A stretch of 64,000 bases of DNA from Sphingomonas jatrophae (GTDB lineage Bacteria > Pseudomonadota > Alphaproteobacteria > Sphingomonadales > Sphingomonadaceae), in NCBI RefSeq assembly GCF_900113315.1, contig NZ_FOZG01000001.1, positions 1 to 64,000 of the forward strand. Direction: 5' to 3'. The number at the start of each line of letters is the position of its first letter. Position 1 is the first letter of the stretch. A model generated the notes under the pieces. It was not told the DNA's origin. It did not search any database and saw nothing but the letters and a program-made list of their open reading frames with translations. Below, one piece after another: positions 44,500-54,432 of this stretch. The position numbers and the translations under genes are program-made.

Positions 44500-44862
44500 T
44501 CAGGCGGTGACGATCGATCCGTCGATCACTGCGACCGGCCATGGTGTCAGCCATTGGCCGGCACACGGGCCACCTACGCAGAGGCCCCCATCCACGTCGA
44601 ACAGCGCGCCATGCCAGCTGCACGCGATCAGCTGGCCATCGGGCGTGAGGTAATCGTCCAGCTTCTGCGCCAGCGGCACGCCCATGTGCGGGCACCGGTC
44701 GACATAGCCGACCACCGCATCACCGCGCCGCACGACAAAGCCGTGGAAGCGTCCGGCGCGAAGCTGCAACACATAGTTGCGCGCGCTCCCGTCCGCGATG
44801 GCGTCCAGCGGCCCCAGCCGCACGCCCGCCGGGGTGGCGGAGAGGCGCGCGTCGGCGCTCAT
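44500..44862 (-). CDS. Rieske [2Fe-2S] ferredoxin-like protein
   Basis: Small Rieske protein of 120 aa. The cluster ligands are Cys57-x-His59 in RCPHMGVPL and Cys81-x-x-His84 in CSWHGALFD, the standard Rieske pair. No signal peptide, so it is cytoplasmic. Its ATG overlaps the maiA stop (ATGA, 44859-44862), tying it to the homogentisate operon. It could be an electron carrier for an oxygenase step or an assembly factor, but the role is unknown, since homogentisate dioxygenase itself does not need a ferredoxin. Confidence 0.88.
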   Translation of the reverse strand: MSADARLSATPAGVRLGPLDAIADGSARNYVLQLRAGRFHGFVVRRGDAVVGYVDRCPHMGVPLAQKLDDYLTPDGQLIACSWHGALFDVDGGLCVGGPCAGQWLTPWPVAVIDGSIVTA

Positions 44863-45494
44863 CCGGCGTCCGGCTGCATGTCGGGGTGGGCAGCGGCGAC
44901 CGCTGGTATTGCCCTGAGCCGTTCGGCCGCGGCGAGGAGATGCGAATAGGGCGTTACGTCCACGCCGAACCGATCGGCCGAATAAAGCTGCGGCACGAGG
45001 TAGCAGTCGGCCAACGTCGGCGTATCGCGATAAGCGAAGCCGCCGCCGTGGCGCGCGATCATCGTCTCCAGCGCGGCGAAGCCTTCGCCGATCCAGTGGG
45101 CGATCCAGCCATCCACCTGCGCCTGCGTCGCGCTGAGGTCGCCGCGGAGCGCCTTCAGCACGCGAAGATTATTCAGCGGGTGGATGTCGCAGCCGATCAC
45201 CGCCGCCATCGCCCGCACCGTGGCGCGCGCACCGGGCTCGGGCGGCAGCAGCGGCGGATCGGGATAGCGCTCCTCCAGCCACTCAAGAATGGCCGGGCTC
45301 TGCATCAGCACGCCGTCCTCGCTCTCCAGCGCGGGCACGAGGCCTTGGGGTTGGAGCGCGAGATAGTCGGCCGCGCGCTGTTCGCCCGTCCGCAGGTCGT
45401 GCGGCACCTGCTCATACGCCAGGCCCTTCAGGTTCAGCGCGATGCGCGTGCGATAGGCGGTGCCCGATCGCCAATAGCCGTGCAGCCGCATCAT
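44859..45494 (-). CDS. maiA: maleylacetoacetate isomerase (zeta-class GST)
   Basis: Zeta-class glutathione transferase of 211 aa that isomerises maleylacetoacetate to fumarylacetoacetate in tyrosine breakdown. The N-terminal thioredoxin-like domain begins [19 protein letters not shown], aligning with the SSxSxRVR active-site loop of the family but with Gly-Thr in place of the usual residues. QPQGLVPAL and the [12 protein letters not shown] segment are strong zeta signatures. The start at 45494 is decided by the ATGA overlap with the hmgA stop. Confidence 0.9.
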   Translation of the reverse strand: MMRLHGYWRSGTAYRTRIALNLKGLAYEQVPHDLRTGEQRAADYLALQPQGLVPALESEDGVLMQSPAILEWLEERYPDPPLLPPEPGARATVRAMAAVIGCDIHPLNNLRVLKALRGDLSATQAQVDGWIAHWIGEGFAALETMIARHGGGFAYRDTPTLADCYLVPQLYSADRFGVDVTPYSHLLAAAERLRAIPAVAAAHPDMQPDAG

Positions 45495-46777
45495 GCGCCG
45501 GGCAGCTCCGCCTTGGCGAAGCCGGACCAGCACTCGTCATAGTCGAGCTGCATCGTCGGCGACTCCACCGCCCAGCGCGTGGGCGCCAGAACGTGCGCGC
45601 TCTCGAACATGAACGCCATCGTGCCCTCGATCCGGTGCGGGGCAAGCGGGGCGGAGACCGCCTTGTCATAGCTCGCCCGGTCCGGCCCGTGCCCGTTCAT
45701 CTGGTTGTGCAGCGAGGCGCCGCCTGGCACGAAGCCGCCTTCCTTGGCGTCATAGGCGCCCACGATCAGGCCCATATACTCGCTCATCACGTTGCGGTGG
45801 AACCAGGGCGGGCGGAACGTATCCTCCGCCACCATCCAGCGCGGCGGGAAGATCACGAAATCGCAGTTCGCCGTGCCCGCGCGCTCCGAGGGCGAGGTGA
45901 GCACGGTGAAGATGGACGGATCGGGATGGTCGAAGCTGACCGTGTTGATCGTGTTGAACCGCGTCAGATCGTAGCGGCAGGGCGCGAGATTGCCGTGCCA
46001 CGCGACCACATCGAACGGCGAGTGATCCAGCGTCGTCGTCCACAGCCGGCCCTGAAATTTCTGGACCAGCTCATAAGCGCCGTCGACATCCTCATACGCG
46101 GCGACGGGCGTCTCGAAGTCGCGCGGATTGGCGAGGCCGTTGGCGCCGATCGGCCCGAGATCGGGCAGGCGGAACGGGCTCCCGTGGTTCTCGCAGACAT
46201 AGCCGCGCGCTGGCCCCTCGATCAGCTCGATTCGGAAGCGCACGCCGCGCGGGATGAGCGCGATCTGGAGCGGCGCGGCCTCGATCACGCCCATCTCGCT
46301 CACGATCCTGAGTGCACCCTGCTGCGGCACGATCAGCAGCTCGCCATCCGCATCGAAGAAGGCGCGCATCATCGAGACGGTGGCGGCGTAGAAATGGACG
46401 GAGATGCCGCTCGCCGCACCGTCGCCATTGCCCGCCTGCGTGACGAGCCCGGCGACGAAATCCACCTCCTGGTCGGGCAGCGGCAGCGGATCCCAGCGCA
46501 GCCGGTTGGGGGAGGGGGGCACCTCGTTGAACGGGGCGCCGCGCAGGTGCGGCGCGCCGGCATAGCAAGTGAAGGGCGGATGTGCCGCGCTCGGCCGCAG
46601 ACGGTAGAGCCACGACCGGCGGTTCTCGGCCCGCGGTGCGGTGAAGGCGGTGCCCGACAGCTGCTCGGCATAAAGGCCGAAGGGCACGCACTGGGGCGAG
46701 TTGCGGCCGACCGGCAGCGCGCCAAGGACGGCTTCAGTCGCAAAGTGGTTGAGGAAGCCGGTCTGGTAGGTGGTCAC
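45491..46777 (-). CDS. hmgA: homogentisate 1,2-dioxygenase
   Basis: Ring-cleaving dioxygenase of 428 aa converting homogentisate to maleylacetoacetate. The iron ligands are His327 (WFHRN), Glu333 (SEYMGL) and His363 (MNGHGPD), matching the known site. The length and the N-terminal cupin segment (RPSAAHPPF) fit the family. It is the second step of the hpd-hmgA-maiA series encoded on this strand; hpd lies 125 bp upstream. Fumarylacetoacetase is not in the window. Confidence 0.96.
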   Translation of the reverse strand: MTTYQTGFLNHFATEAVLGALPVGRNSPQCVPFGLYAEQLSGTAFTAPRAENRRSWLYRLRPSAAHPPFTCYAGAPHLRGAPFNEVPPSPNRLRWDPLPLPDQEVDFVAGLVTQAGNGDGAASGISVHFYAATVSMMRAFFDADGELLIVPQQGALRIVSEMGVIEAAPLQIALIPRGVRFRIELIEGPARGYVCENHGSPFRLPDLGPIGANGLANPRDFETPVAAYEDVDGAYELVQKFQGRLWTTTLDHSPFDVVAWHGNLAPCRYDLTRFNTINTVSFDHPDPSIFTVLTSPSERAGTANCDFVIFPPRWMVAEDTFRPPWFHRNVMSEYMGLIVGAYDAKEGGFVPGGASLHNQMNGHGPDRASYDKAVSAPLAPHRIEGTMAFMFESAHVLAPTRWAVESPTMQLDYDECWSGFAKAELPGA

Positions 46778-46810
46778 GCTAAGCCTCCCGCCGCGCGTCG
46801 GTCGCGGCGA

Positions 46811-46831
46811 AGCCGCGCCCTATGCGCGGCT
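46811..46831 (-). other. stem-loop between hpd and hmgA
   Basis: A perfect 8-bp stem (AGCCGCGC against GCGCGGCT) with a 5-nt loop lies in the 125-bp gap between hpd and hmgA. It has no U-tract. It may attenuate or stabilise the message, or be a short intergenic repeat; nothing decides between these. Confidence 0.3.
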
Positions 46832-46902
46832 CGCGCGCGCCGGCCGGTCGATGGCGCCACCGATGTGCCGCATCCGGGCCGAAGCTTTGCTTCGTCCGCG
46901 GA

Positions 46903-47976
46903 TCAGGCATCGACCTGGATCACGCCGCGCCGGATCTGATCCAGCTCAATCGACTCGAACAGCGCCTGGAAATTGCCGTTGCCAAAGCCCTCATTGCCCT
47001 TGCGCTGGATGATCTCGAAGAAGATCGGCCCGAACATCGTCTCGGTGAAGATCTGCAGCAGGATGCCCTCGCCGCGCTCGACGCTGCCGTCGACGAGGAT
47101 GCGGTTGCGCTTCAGCCGCTCCAGATCCTCGCCATGGCCGGGGACGCGCTTGTCGACCAGCTCGTAATAGGTCTCGATCGTGTCCTGCAGGCTGACGCCG
47201 CGCTCGCGCAGCTTCTCGACCGTCGTGTAGATGTCGTCCGTGGTCAGGGCGAGGTGCTGGATGCCTTCGCCCTTATATTCGCGGATGAACTCCTCGATCT
47301 GGCTCTTGTCGTCCTGGCTCTCGTTCAGCGGAATGCGGATTGCCTTGTCGGGCGCGATCATCGCCTGGCTGAACAGGCCGGTCGCCTGGCCCTTGATGTC
47401 GAAATACTTCTGCTCCTCGAACCCGAACAGCGTGCGGTAGAATTCGCTCCACACCCGCATCTGGCCGCGCCGGACATTGTGGGTGAGGTGGTCGAGCAGG
47501 TCGAGCCCGACGCTGTTCGCCGCCTCCGCCTCGCGCCAGCCGGGGAACTCGGCCCAGTCGGCGTAGAGGTCCGCGCCGTCCTTGATGAAGTAGAGGTAGG
47601 AGCCGCCAATGCCGCGGATCACGGTATCGTCCTCGTCCGTCCGCTCCGCGCCGTGCGCCAGCGCCCAGTCGAGTGCGGCCTGCGGATCGGCGACACGGAA
47701 TGCCATCGCACTGGCGGAGGGCCCATGCTCCCCGCGGAAGGCGGCGACGCGGCCGGCATCGTCGCGGTTGAGCATCAGGTTGATGCGGCCCTGCTTGTAG
47801 CGGGTGATGTTCTTGCGCGGGTGGCGGTGCGTCGGGACGAAGCCCATCGCCTCGAACTGGCGCGCCATCGCCTCAGGGTCGGGCGAGGTGAATTCGACGA
47901 ACTCGAAGCCGTTGAGGCCGAGCGGGTTCGCCGTCGCCTGCGGCACCTCCGCCGTCTGCTGCCCGATATCTGCCAT
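46903..47976 (-). CDS. hpd: 4-hydroxyphenylpyruvate dioxygenase
   Basis: Dioxygenase of 357 aa that makes homogentisate from 4-hydroxyphenylpyruvate. The non-heme iron triad is His163 (LDHLTHNV), His241 (IQHLAL) and Glu321 (FFEIIQRKG). Two VOC-type halves are visible, and the C-terminal GNEGFGNGNFQALFESIE block is diagnostic. It is transcribed from a strong-looking promoter at 48006-48035 and is divergent from a MarR-type regulator that probably controls it. Confidence 0.97.
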   Translation of the reverse strand: MADIGQQTAEVPQATANPLGLNGFEFVEFTSPDPEAMARQFEAMGFVPTHRHPRKNITRYKQGRINLMLNRDDAGRVAAFRGEHGPSASAMAFRVADPQAALDWALAHGAERTDEDDTVIRGIGGSYLYFIKDGADLYADWAEFPGWREAEAANSVGLDLLDHLTHNVRRGQMRVWSEFYRTLFGFEEQKYFDIKGQATGLFSQAMIAPDKAIRIPLNESQDDKSQIEEFIREYKGEGIQHLALTTDDIYTTVEKLRERGVSLQDTIETYYELVDKRVPGHGEDLERLKRNRILVDGSVERGEGILLQIFTETMFGPIFFEIIQRKGNEGFGNGNFQALFESIELDQIRRGVIQVDA

Positions 47977-48005
47977 GCCGACCTCTCCAACTGGTAACAG
48001 ATGAA

Positions 48006-48035
48006 ACTATGTCGCGATTGCGCGGCGAGTGTCAA
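48006..48035 (-). promoter_or_regulatory. hpd promoter (-35 TTGACA, -10 CATAGT)
   Basis: On the minus strand a consensus -35 TTGACA (48030-48035) is followed after 18 bp by CATAGT (48006-48011), about 30 bp before the hpd start codon. The site overlaps the beginning of the divergent MarR gene, so binding of the regulator here could switch hpd. Confidence 0.55.
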
Positions 48036-48050
48036 ATGATACGATCAAGC

Positions 48051-48533
48051 ATGGCAAAGCGTGCCCTCATCCTCGACGAATTCCTGCCGTATCGGCTGTC
48101 CTTCACGTCGAACCTCGTCAGCGAGGCGGTGGCGGGCGCCTATATGGCGCTGTTCGACCTGCGCATCCCCGAGTGGCGGGTGATCGCGGTGGCGGCCGAG
48201 CATGACGGGATCAGCCAGCAGGAGATCGGCCTTGCCACCCGCATGGACAAGGTGACGGTTAGCCGCGCCGCGATCGCGCTCACCGCGCGGGGGCTGCTGC
48301 TGAAGCGCCCGCATCCCGGCGACAAGCGCTCGCACCGGCTGAGCCTGTCGGCGGCGGGGCGCGCGCTTTACGCGCAGGTCGCGCCCAAGGCGCTGGAGCT
48401 GGAGGAGCGCATCTTCGCCGCTTTGCCGGAGGGCGAGCTGGACGCCTTCGTCGCGACGCTGCGCAAGATCGACGCGGTGGTGCTGCGGTGGGACGAGGAC
48501 GCGCTCACCGCTCCCACGGCGCCGGCGGACTGA
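48051..48533 (+). CDS. MarR-family regulator next to hpd
   Basis: MarR-type regulator of about 160 aa. The winged helix is visible in GISQQEIGLATRMDKVTVSRAAIALTARGLL, with the basic wing KRPHPGDKRSHRLSLSAAG. The divergent layout with hpd suggests it represses tyrosine catabolism in response to a pathway acid, a common arrangement, but the effector is not known. The start is uncertain: 48051 is chosen because earlier in-frame ATGs (48009, 48036) fall inside the hpd promoter. Its 3' end overlaps the convergent LysR gene by 29 bp. Confidence 0.85.
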   Translation: MAKRALILDEFLPYRLSFTSNLVSEAVAGAYMALFDLRIPEWRVIAVAAEHDGISQQEIGLATRMDKVTVSRAAIALTARGLLLKRPHPGDKRSHRLSLSAAGRALYAQVAPKALELEERIFAALPEGELDAFVATLRKIDAVVLRWDEDALTAPTAPAD

Positions 48534-49395
48534 ACGCCTCCGCCAGCAGCGCGGTGAAGGCAGTCACCGCCGCGGGGACGAGCGGCGTACGCGGGTGTAC
48601 CGCCCAGATGCCGACATCGGCTGAACCCTCGACATCCTCCAGCACGCGGACGAGGCGACCGGCGGCAAGATCCGGCCCAACGTCCCACAGCGAGCGGAGC
48701 GCGATGCCGGTGCCGGCCAGCGCGAGCTCGCGCACCACCTCGCTGGAGTTGGTGCCGACGATGCTCTCGCCCTGAACGGTCAGCGGCCGTCCGCCGCGGA
48801 CGAGCCGCCACGGCAGCTGTCCCTCCGCCGCGAGCAACCGATGCTGCGTCAGGTCGGCAAGGCGGGCGGGCGGGCCATGTTTGGCGAGGTAGGCAGGCGC
48901 GGTGCAGAGGATTCGGCGGCTGGTGGCGAGGCGCGTGGCGGCAAGGCTGGGCGGCACAGAAGCGGTGATGCGGATGGCGAGGTCGACCCGCTCCGCCACC
49001 AGATCGGTGAAGCCGTCGGACAGGTCCAGCTCGATACGAACATGCGGATGCATGTCGAGGAAGCGCGCGACCAGCGGCGCGACGTGCATCCGGCCGAAGC
49101 TGGTCGGTGCCGAAAGGCGAAGCGGTCCCGCAACGGCACGCGTGCGGCCCGCCACCTGCGCCTCCGCATCCGCCGCCGCCGTCAGGATCGCGCTCACCGC
49201 CTCGTAGAAGCGCGCGCCCGCCTGCGTCGGCTCCAGCCGACGCGTGGTGCGGCGGATCAGTTGCGCGCCCAGCCGCTCCTCCAGCCGCGCCAGCCGCTTC
49301 GACACCATGGCGGGGGACAGGCGGAGCGCGCGTGCCGCAGCGGAGAGGCTGCCGCCCTCGATGATCCGCACGAACAGATCATAATCGCGGTCCAC
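48505..49395 (-). CDS. LysR-family transcriptional regulator
   Basis: LysR-type regulator of 296 aa. The helix-turn-helix is in [33 protein letters not shown], near the N-terminus as usual. The substrate-binding domain starts with [13 protein letters not shown]. This sequence style matches the DsdC/AaeR-like CrgA group with a short N-terminus. It is divergent from glcB with 98 bp between the starts, so it is the most likely regulator of the glcB operon, though the DNA site could not be pinned by eye. Confidence 0.9.
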   Translation of the reverse strand: MDRDYDLFVRIIEGGSLSAAARALRLSPAMVSKRLARLEERLGAQLIRRTTRRLEPTQAGARFYEAVSAILTAAADAEAQVAGRTRAVAGPLRLSAPTSFGRMHVAPLVARFLDMHPHVRIELDLSDGFTDLVAERVDLAIRITASVPPSLAATRLATSRRILCTAPAYLAKHGPPARLADLTQHRLLAAEGQLPWRLVRGGRPLTVQGESIVGTNSSEVVRELALAGTGIALRSLWDVGPDLAAGRLVRVLEDVEGSADVGIWAVHPRTPLVPAAVTAFTALLAEAFSPPAPWER

Positions 49396-49493
49396 CTGTT
49401 CCTCCAGCGATCGACTGCTGTGCCCTTTCCGCGCCTACCGGGCTGCGCTTCTCCGGTCTACATCGACCTGCGGAGACACGAACGAGGGCAGGC

Positions 49494-51569
49494 ATGATCG
49501 AGCGCGCCGGATTGAACATCGCGGAACCGCTGGTCCGCTTCGTCGAGGAGCGGGCGCTGCCGGGTACCGGGCTCGATCCTGACGCCTTCTGGGCCGGCGT
49601 CACAGCGATCTTTGCGCGCTTCGCGCCGGAAAACGCCGCTTTGCTGGCAATACGCGATGCCTTGCAGGCGCAGATCGATGGTTGGCACGCGGCGAACCCC
49701 GCGCCGTTCGATCCAGCCGCCTACCAAGCCTTTCTGCGCGAGATCGGCTATCTCGTCGAGGAGCCGGCACCCTTCACCGTCGCCCCAGGCAGCGTCGATG
49801 CGGAGGTGGCGACGATGGCGGGCCCGCAGCTCGTCGTTCCGATCCTGAACGCGCGCTTCCTGCTCAACGCCACCAACGCGCGCTGGGGCAGCCTCTACGA
49901 CGCGCTCTACGGCACCGATGCGATCCCCGGCACGCCCGCGCCTGGCCGCTATGATCCGCCGCGGGGCCGTGAGGTGATTGCCTGGGCCAAGGCATTCCTC
50001 GACGATGCGGTGCCGCTCGCCGACGGATGCTGGGCGGACTTTGCCGGTGGCGATCCGATGCTGGCCGATCCCGCGCAACTGGTCGGCCGCGCGGGCGAGA
50101 CCCTGCTGTTCCGCCACAACGGCCTGCATATCGAGTTGGTGATCGATCGTGACCACCCGATCGGCCGCGACGATCCCGCCGGGATCGCCGACGTCGTCCT
50201 TGAATCGGCGCTCACCACCATCTGCGATCTCGAGGATTCGGTTGCGGCGATTGACGCCGAGGACAAGGTGGCAGCCTATGCCAATTGGCTCGGGCTGATG
50301 CAGGGCACGCTCACCGCCAGCTTCGACAAAGGAGGCCGCTCCGTCACGCGCACCCTCGCGCCCGACCGCACCTACACCGCCCCCGACGGCACCGCCTTCG
50401 CGCTGCCCGGCCGCAGCCTGCTCTTCGTCCGCAACGTCGGCCATCTGATGACCACGCCTGCGGTGCGGCTGCCGGACGGGACGGAGGCGCCCGAGGGTAT
50501 CCTGGACGGCATCCTCACCAGCCTGATCGCGCTGCACGACCTGAACGGCGCCCGCACCAACAGCCGCGCTGGCTCGATCTACATCGTCAAGCCGAAGATG
50601 CACGGGCCCGACGAGGTCGCCTTCACCGATCGCCTGTTCGACGCAATCGAGGACCTCCTCGGTCTCGACCGCCACACGATCAAGGTCGGCGTGATGGATG
50701 AGGAGCGTCGCACCTCTGCAAATCTGGCGGCGTGCATCCATGCGGTGCGGCACCGCATCGTCTTCATCAACACGGGCTTCCTCGATCGCACGGGCGACGA
50801 GATGCACACATCGATGCGCGCCGGCCCGATGATCCGGAAGGCGGAGATGAAGGCGTCCGACTGGATCGCCGCTTACGAGGACCGCAACGTCCAGATCGGC
50901 CTTGCCTGTGGGCTGTCGGGCAGGGCGCAGATCGGCAAGGGCATGTGGGCCGCGCCCGATCGAATGGCGGACATGCTGGAGCAGAAGATCGCCCATCCGC
51001 GCGGCGGCGCCTCCACCGCGTGGGTGCCGAGCCCGACCGCCGCGACGCTCCACGCGACCCACTATCACCGGGTCGACGTGTTCGCCCGCCAGGCGGAGCG
51101 CGGGGCCGAGCCCGTGGCATCGCTAGAGCGGCTGCTGAGCCTTCCCCTCGCCACCGGCCGAAACTGGTCGCCGCAGGAGGTTCGTGACGAGCTGGACAAC
51201 AATGCGCAGGGTATCCTCGGCTATGTCGTCCGCTGGATCGATCAGGGCATCGGCTGCTCCAAGGTGCCGGACATCCACGATGTCGGCCTGATGGAAGACC
51301 GCGCCACGCTGCGCATCTCCTCCCAGCATATCGCCAACTGGCTGGCGCACGGCGTCTGCACCGCAGCGGAGATGGAGGCCGCGTTCGATCGGATGGCCGC
51401 CAAGGTGGACGCGCAGAATGCGGGCGATCCGCTCTACCGCCCGCTCACGCGTGACAGCCTCGCTTTTCAGGCGGCGCGGGCGCTGGTGTTCGAGGGCGAG
51501 CACCAGCCGAATGGCTATACGGAGCCGCTGCTCCACCTTTATCGTGCGCGCGCAAAGCAGGAGGCCTGA
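49494..51569 (+). CDS. glcB: malate synthase G
   Basis: Malate synthase G of 691 aa, somewhat shorter than the roughly 720 aa of well-known members, condensing glyoxylate with acetyl-CoA to malate. Key segments include [32 protein letters not shown] and [19 protein letters not shown], with [21 protein letters not shown] in the barrel. It allows growth on C2 compounds and recycles glyoxylate. AGGGCAGG lies just before the ATG. Its stop shares a base with the start of the next gene (TGATG at 51567-51571). Confidence 0.96.
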   Translation: MIERAGLNIAEPLVRFVEERALPGTGLDPDAFWAGVTAIFARFAPENAALLAIRDALQAQIDGWHAANPAPFDPAAYQAFLREIGYLVEEPAPFTVAPGSVDAEVATMAGPQLVVPILNARFLLNATNARWGSLYDALYGTDAIPGTPAPGRYDPPRGREVIAWAKAFLDDAVPLADGCWADFAGGDPMLADPAQLVGRAGETLLFRHNGLHIELVIDRDHPIGRDDPAGIADVVLESALTTICDLEDSVAAIDAEDKVAAYANWLGLMQGTLTASFDKGGRSVTRTLAPDRTYTAPDGTAFALPGRSLLFVRNVGHLMTTPAVRLPDGTEAPEGILDGILTSLIALHDLNGARTNSRAGSIYIVKPKMHGPDEVAFTDRLFDAIEDLLGLDRHTIKVGVMDEERRTSANLAACIHAVRHRIVFINTGFLDRTGDEMHTSMRAGPMIRKAEMKASDWIAAYEDRNVQIGLACGLSGRAQIGKGMWAAPDRMADMLEQKIAHPRGGASTAWVPSPTAATLHATHYHRVDVFARQAERGAEPVASLERLLSLPLATGRNWSPQEVRDELDNNAQGILGYVVRWIDQGIGCSKVPDIHDVGLMEDRATLRISSQHIANWLAHGVCTAAEMEAAFDRMAAKVDAQNAGDPLYRPLTRDSLAFQAARALVFEGEHQPNGYTEPLLHLYRARAKQEA

Positions 51570-52102
51570 TGCCGCTCTACGAGATTGACGGGCAGAGCCC
51601 GACGCTGCCGCCCGACGGCTCCGCCTGGGTGGCCCCTTCGGCCGATCTGATCGGGGATGTGCGGCTGGGGGAGGGGGCCAGCGTGTGGTTCGGGGCCGCG
51701 ATCCGGGCGGACAACACGCCCATCCTCATCGGTGCGCGGAGCAACGTGCAGGAGGGCGCCGTCATGCACTCCGATCCCGGCAGCCCGCTGACGTTGGGTG
51801 AGGAGGTGACCGTCGGCCATCATGCGACGCTGCACGGCTGCACCGTCGGCAACCGCGTGCTGGTGGGCATGGGGGCGACGATCCTCAACGACGCGGTGAT
51901 CGGCGACGACTGCCTGGTCGGCGCGGGCGCGCTGGTGACGGAGGGCAAGGTGTTCCCGGCGGGCAGCCTCATCGTCGGTTCGCCCGCGCAGGTGAAGCGC
52001 ACGCTTTCGCCCGAGGCGATGGCCGCCCTGCGCGCCTCGGCGGCGAGCTATGCGGAGCGCCAGCGCCGCTATGCGACGGGGTTGCGCCGAATCGACCGCT
52101 GA
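51569..52102 (+). CDS. gamma-class carbonic anhydrase family protein
   Basis: Left-handed beta-helix protein of 177 aa. Probable zinc ligands are His67 (MHSD), His84 and His89 (VGHHATLHG), and the family Arg46-Asp48 pair (RADN) and Gln61 are present. The hexapeptide repeats run through about residues 25-150. Members include true gamma-carbonic anhydrases and acyltransferase-like proteins of uncertain activity, such as YrdA and PaaY. Translational coupling to malate synthase is visible and suggests a function linked to C2 carbon use. Confidence 0.9.
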   Translation: MPLYEIDGQSPTLPPDGSAWVAPSADLIGDVRLGEGASVWFGAAIRADNTPILIGARSNVQEGAVMHSDPGSPLTLGEEVTVGHHATLHGCTVGNRVLVGMGATILNDAVIGDDCLVGAGALVTEGKVFPAGSLIVGSPAQVKRTLSPEAMAALRASAASYAERQRRYATGLRRIDR

Positions 52103-52152
52103 CCTGTCACTTCGGGGTGGCCAGCGCGCGCCATCGGCCGCAAGAGGCAGGC

Positions 52153-54432
52153 ATGGACGACGATATTCGCAAGGCCGCGCTCGATTATCACCGCCTGCCC
52201 CGGCCGGGGAAGCTTTCGGTCGAGGCGACGAAGCGCATGACGACGCAGCGCGACCTCGCGCTCGCCTATTCGCCCGGCGTCGCGGCCCCCTGCCTCGAGA
52301 TCGCCGCCGATCCCGACAAGGCACGCGATTACACCGCGCGCGGCAATCTGGTCGCCGTGATTTCCAACGGCACGGCGGTGCTCGGCCTCGGCAATATCGG
52401 CGCGCTGGCGGGCAAGCCGGTGATGGAGGGCAAGGCCGTCCTGTTCAAGAAGTTCGCCGATATCGACGTGTTCGACATCGAGGTGGACACGCAGGATCCC
52501 GACAAGTTCGTCGAGACGGTGGCGCTGCTGGAGCCGACCTTCGGCGGCATCAATCTCGAGGACATCAAGGCGCCGGAATGCTTCGAGATCGAGCGGCGCC
52601 TGCGCGAGCGGCTGAACATCCCCGTCTTCCATGACGATCAGCACGGCACCGCCATCGTCGTTGCAGCGGCCGTGCGCAACGCGCTGCTGCTTCAGGGCAA
52701 GTCGCTGGGGGAGGTGCGGCTGGTCACCTCGGGGGCGGGCGCCGCGGCGCTGGCCTGCGTCGACCTGCTTGTCTCGATGGGCCTGCCCGTCGCCAACGTG
52801 ACGCTGACCGACAAGGACGGCGTCGTGCAAGCCGAGCGCGCGGGGATGACGCCCAACATGGCGCGTTATGCCCGGGCGACCAACGCGCGTACCTTGCCCG
52901 AGGTGCTGGCGGGTGCCGACATCTTCCTCGGCCTCTCCGCCCCACGCGTGCTGAAGCCCGAATGGCTGGAGATGCTGGCGGACAAGCCGCTGATCCTCGC
53001 GCTCGCCAATCCGGAGCCGGAGATCCTGCCCGATCTGGTCAGGGCCGCACGGCCCGACGCCATCGTCGCCACAGGCCGGTCGGATTTCCCGAACCAGGTC
53101 AACAACGTCCTCTGCTTCCCCTTCATCTTCCGCGGCGCGCTGGATGCAGGCGCGACCGAGATCAACGAGGCGATGAAGGCCGCCGCCGCCGAGGCGATCG
53201 CCGCGCTCGCCCGCCAGCCGGCGCATGAGGCGGTGGCCGCCGCCTATGGCGGTCAGCCGCCCAGCTTCGGCTCCGATTACATCATCCCCGCGCCGTTCGA
53301 TCCGCGCCTGATCCTCGAAGTCGCGCCCGCCGTCGCCCGCGCGGCGGCGGAGAGCGGGGTCGCGCGCCGCCCGATCGCCGACATTGCCGGATATGCCCGC
53401 GCTCTGGAGCAGCGCAGTTTCCGCTCCAGCACGCTGATGCTGCCCGTCTTCGCCGCCGCGCGCCGCGCCACCGCGCGGATCGCCTATGGCGAGGGCGAGG
53501 ATGAGCGCGTACTGCGTGCCATCCAGTCGGTGGTGGACGAGGGGCTCGGCCGCCCCGTGATCGTCGCCCGTCGGCGGATCGTCGAGCGCAAGCTCGCGGC
53601 GCTGTCGCTGCGCTGGCGGCTCGATCAGGATGTCGAGATCGTCGATCCCGAAGAAGGCGGCGACATGCTTCGCGCGCTCGTCGCCCCCTATCAGGCGTTG
53701 TCGGGGCGGCGCGGTGCGACGCTGGAGGATGCGCAGCGCCGCATCTACCGCCGCCCGTCCGTCACCGCGGCGATGCTGCTCCACGCCGGCCATGTCGATG
53801 CGGCGCTGGTCGGCGGCAACAGCGAGTGGTGGAGCCAGATGCAGCTCGTGCTGCCGATCGTGCCGCGGGCCGAGGGCGTCGACCGCGTCTATGCGCTGTC
53901 TGCCGTCATCATCGATGCGGGCACGCTGTTCATCGCCGATACGCACATGATCCCCGATCCGAGCGCGGAGCAGATTGCCGAGTTGACGATGCTGGCCGGC
54001 GCGGAGGTGCGCCGCTTCGGGCTGGAGCCGCAGGCGGCTCTGCTCTCTCACAGCAATTACGGCGCCTCGAACAGCGACAGCGCGCGCAAGATGCGGCGCG
54101 CGGTGCAGCTGATCCGTGCGCAAAAGCCGGACTTCCGCGTGGATGGTGAGATGCACGCCGATACCGCTTTGTCGCAGCCGCTGCGCGATCGGCTGGTGGC
54201 GGACAGCCCGCTGACCGGCTCCGCCAACCTGCTGATCATGCCCAACCTCGATGCCGCCAACATCACGCTCACCGCGCTGCAGGCGGCGGCGAGCGGGCAG
54301 GTGGTCGGTCCGCTGCTGCTCGGCCTGTCCAAGCCGCTCCACGTCCTGACACCGGGCATCACCGCCCGCGGCATCGTCAACCTGACGTCCGTGGCGGCGG
54401 CGAGCAGCCGTCAGGCAGCGGGCGCCGGCTGA
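52153..54432 (+). CDS. maeB: NADP-dependent malic enzyme with phosphotransacetylase-like domain (MaeB)
   Basis: Hybrid malic enzyme of 759 aa. Residues about 1-430 form the malic enzyme with its catalytic Tyr/Lys region ([17 protein letters not shown] and the Rossmann [16 protein letters not shown]). Residues about 430-759 resemble phosphotransacetylase (PTA_PTB), which in MaeB is usually regulatory, not catalytic. It makes pyruvate, carbon dioxide and NADPH from malate. The position after glcB gives malate an exit to pyruvate. The start at 52153 has AGAGGCAGG upstream; a longer in-frame start at 52117 lacks family residues. Confidence 0.95.
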   Translation: MDDDIRKAALDYHRLPRPGKLSVEATKRMTTQRDLALAYSPGVAAPCLEIAADPDKARDYTARGNLVAVISNGTAVLGLGNIGALAGKPVMEGKAVLFKKFADIDVFDIEVDTQDPDKFVETVALLEPTFGGINLEDIKAPECFEIERRLRERLNIPVFHDDQHGTAIVVAAAVRNALLLQGKSLGEVRLVTSGAGAAALACVDLLVSMGLPVANVTLTDKDGVVQAERAGMTPNMARYARATNARTLPEVLAGADIFLGLSAPRVLKPEWLEMLADKPLILALANPEPEILPDLVRAARPDAIVATGRSDFPNQVNNVLCFPFIFRGALDAGATEINEAMKAAAAEAIAALARQPAHEAVAAAYGGQPPSFGSDYIIPAPFDPRLILEVAPAVARAAAESGVARRPIADIAGYARALEQRSFRSSTLMLPVFAAARRATARIAYGEGEDERVLRAIQSVVDEGLGRPVIVARRRIVERKLAALSLRWRLDQDVEIVDPEEGGDMLRALVAPYQALSGRRGATLEDAQRRIYRRPSVTAAMLLHAGHVDAALVGGNSEWWSQMQLVLPIVPRAEGVDRVYALSAVIIDAGTLFIADTHMIPDPSAEQIAELTMLAGAEVRRFGLEPQAALLSHSNYGASNSDSARKMRRAVQLIRAQKPDFRVDGEMHADTALSQPLRDRLVADSPLTGSANLLIMPNLDAANITLTALQAAASGQVVGPLLLGLSKPLHVLTPGITARGIVNLTSVAAASSRQAAGAG

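Noticed and set aside
48001-48050. Start of the MarR gene at 48009
   Set aside because: This ATG is part of the hpd -10 element and lacks a ribosome binding site; the domain begins after 48051, although the choice is not certain.
52069-54342. Long minus-strand open frame (over 750 codons) opposite maeB
   Set aside because: It is antisense to a complete malic enzyme and has no recognisable domain.
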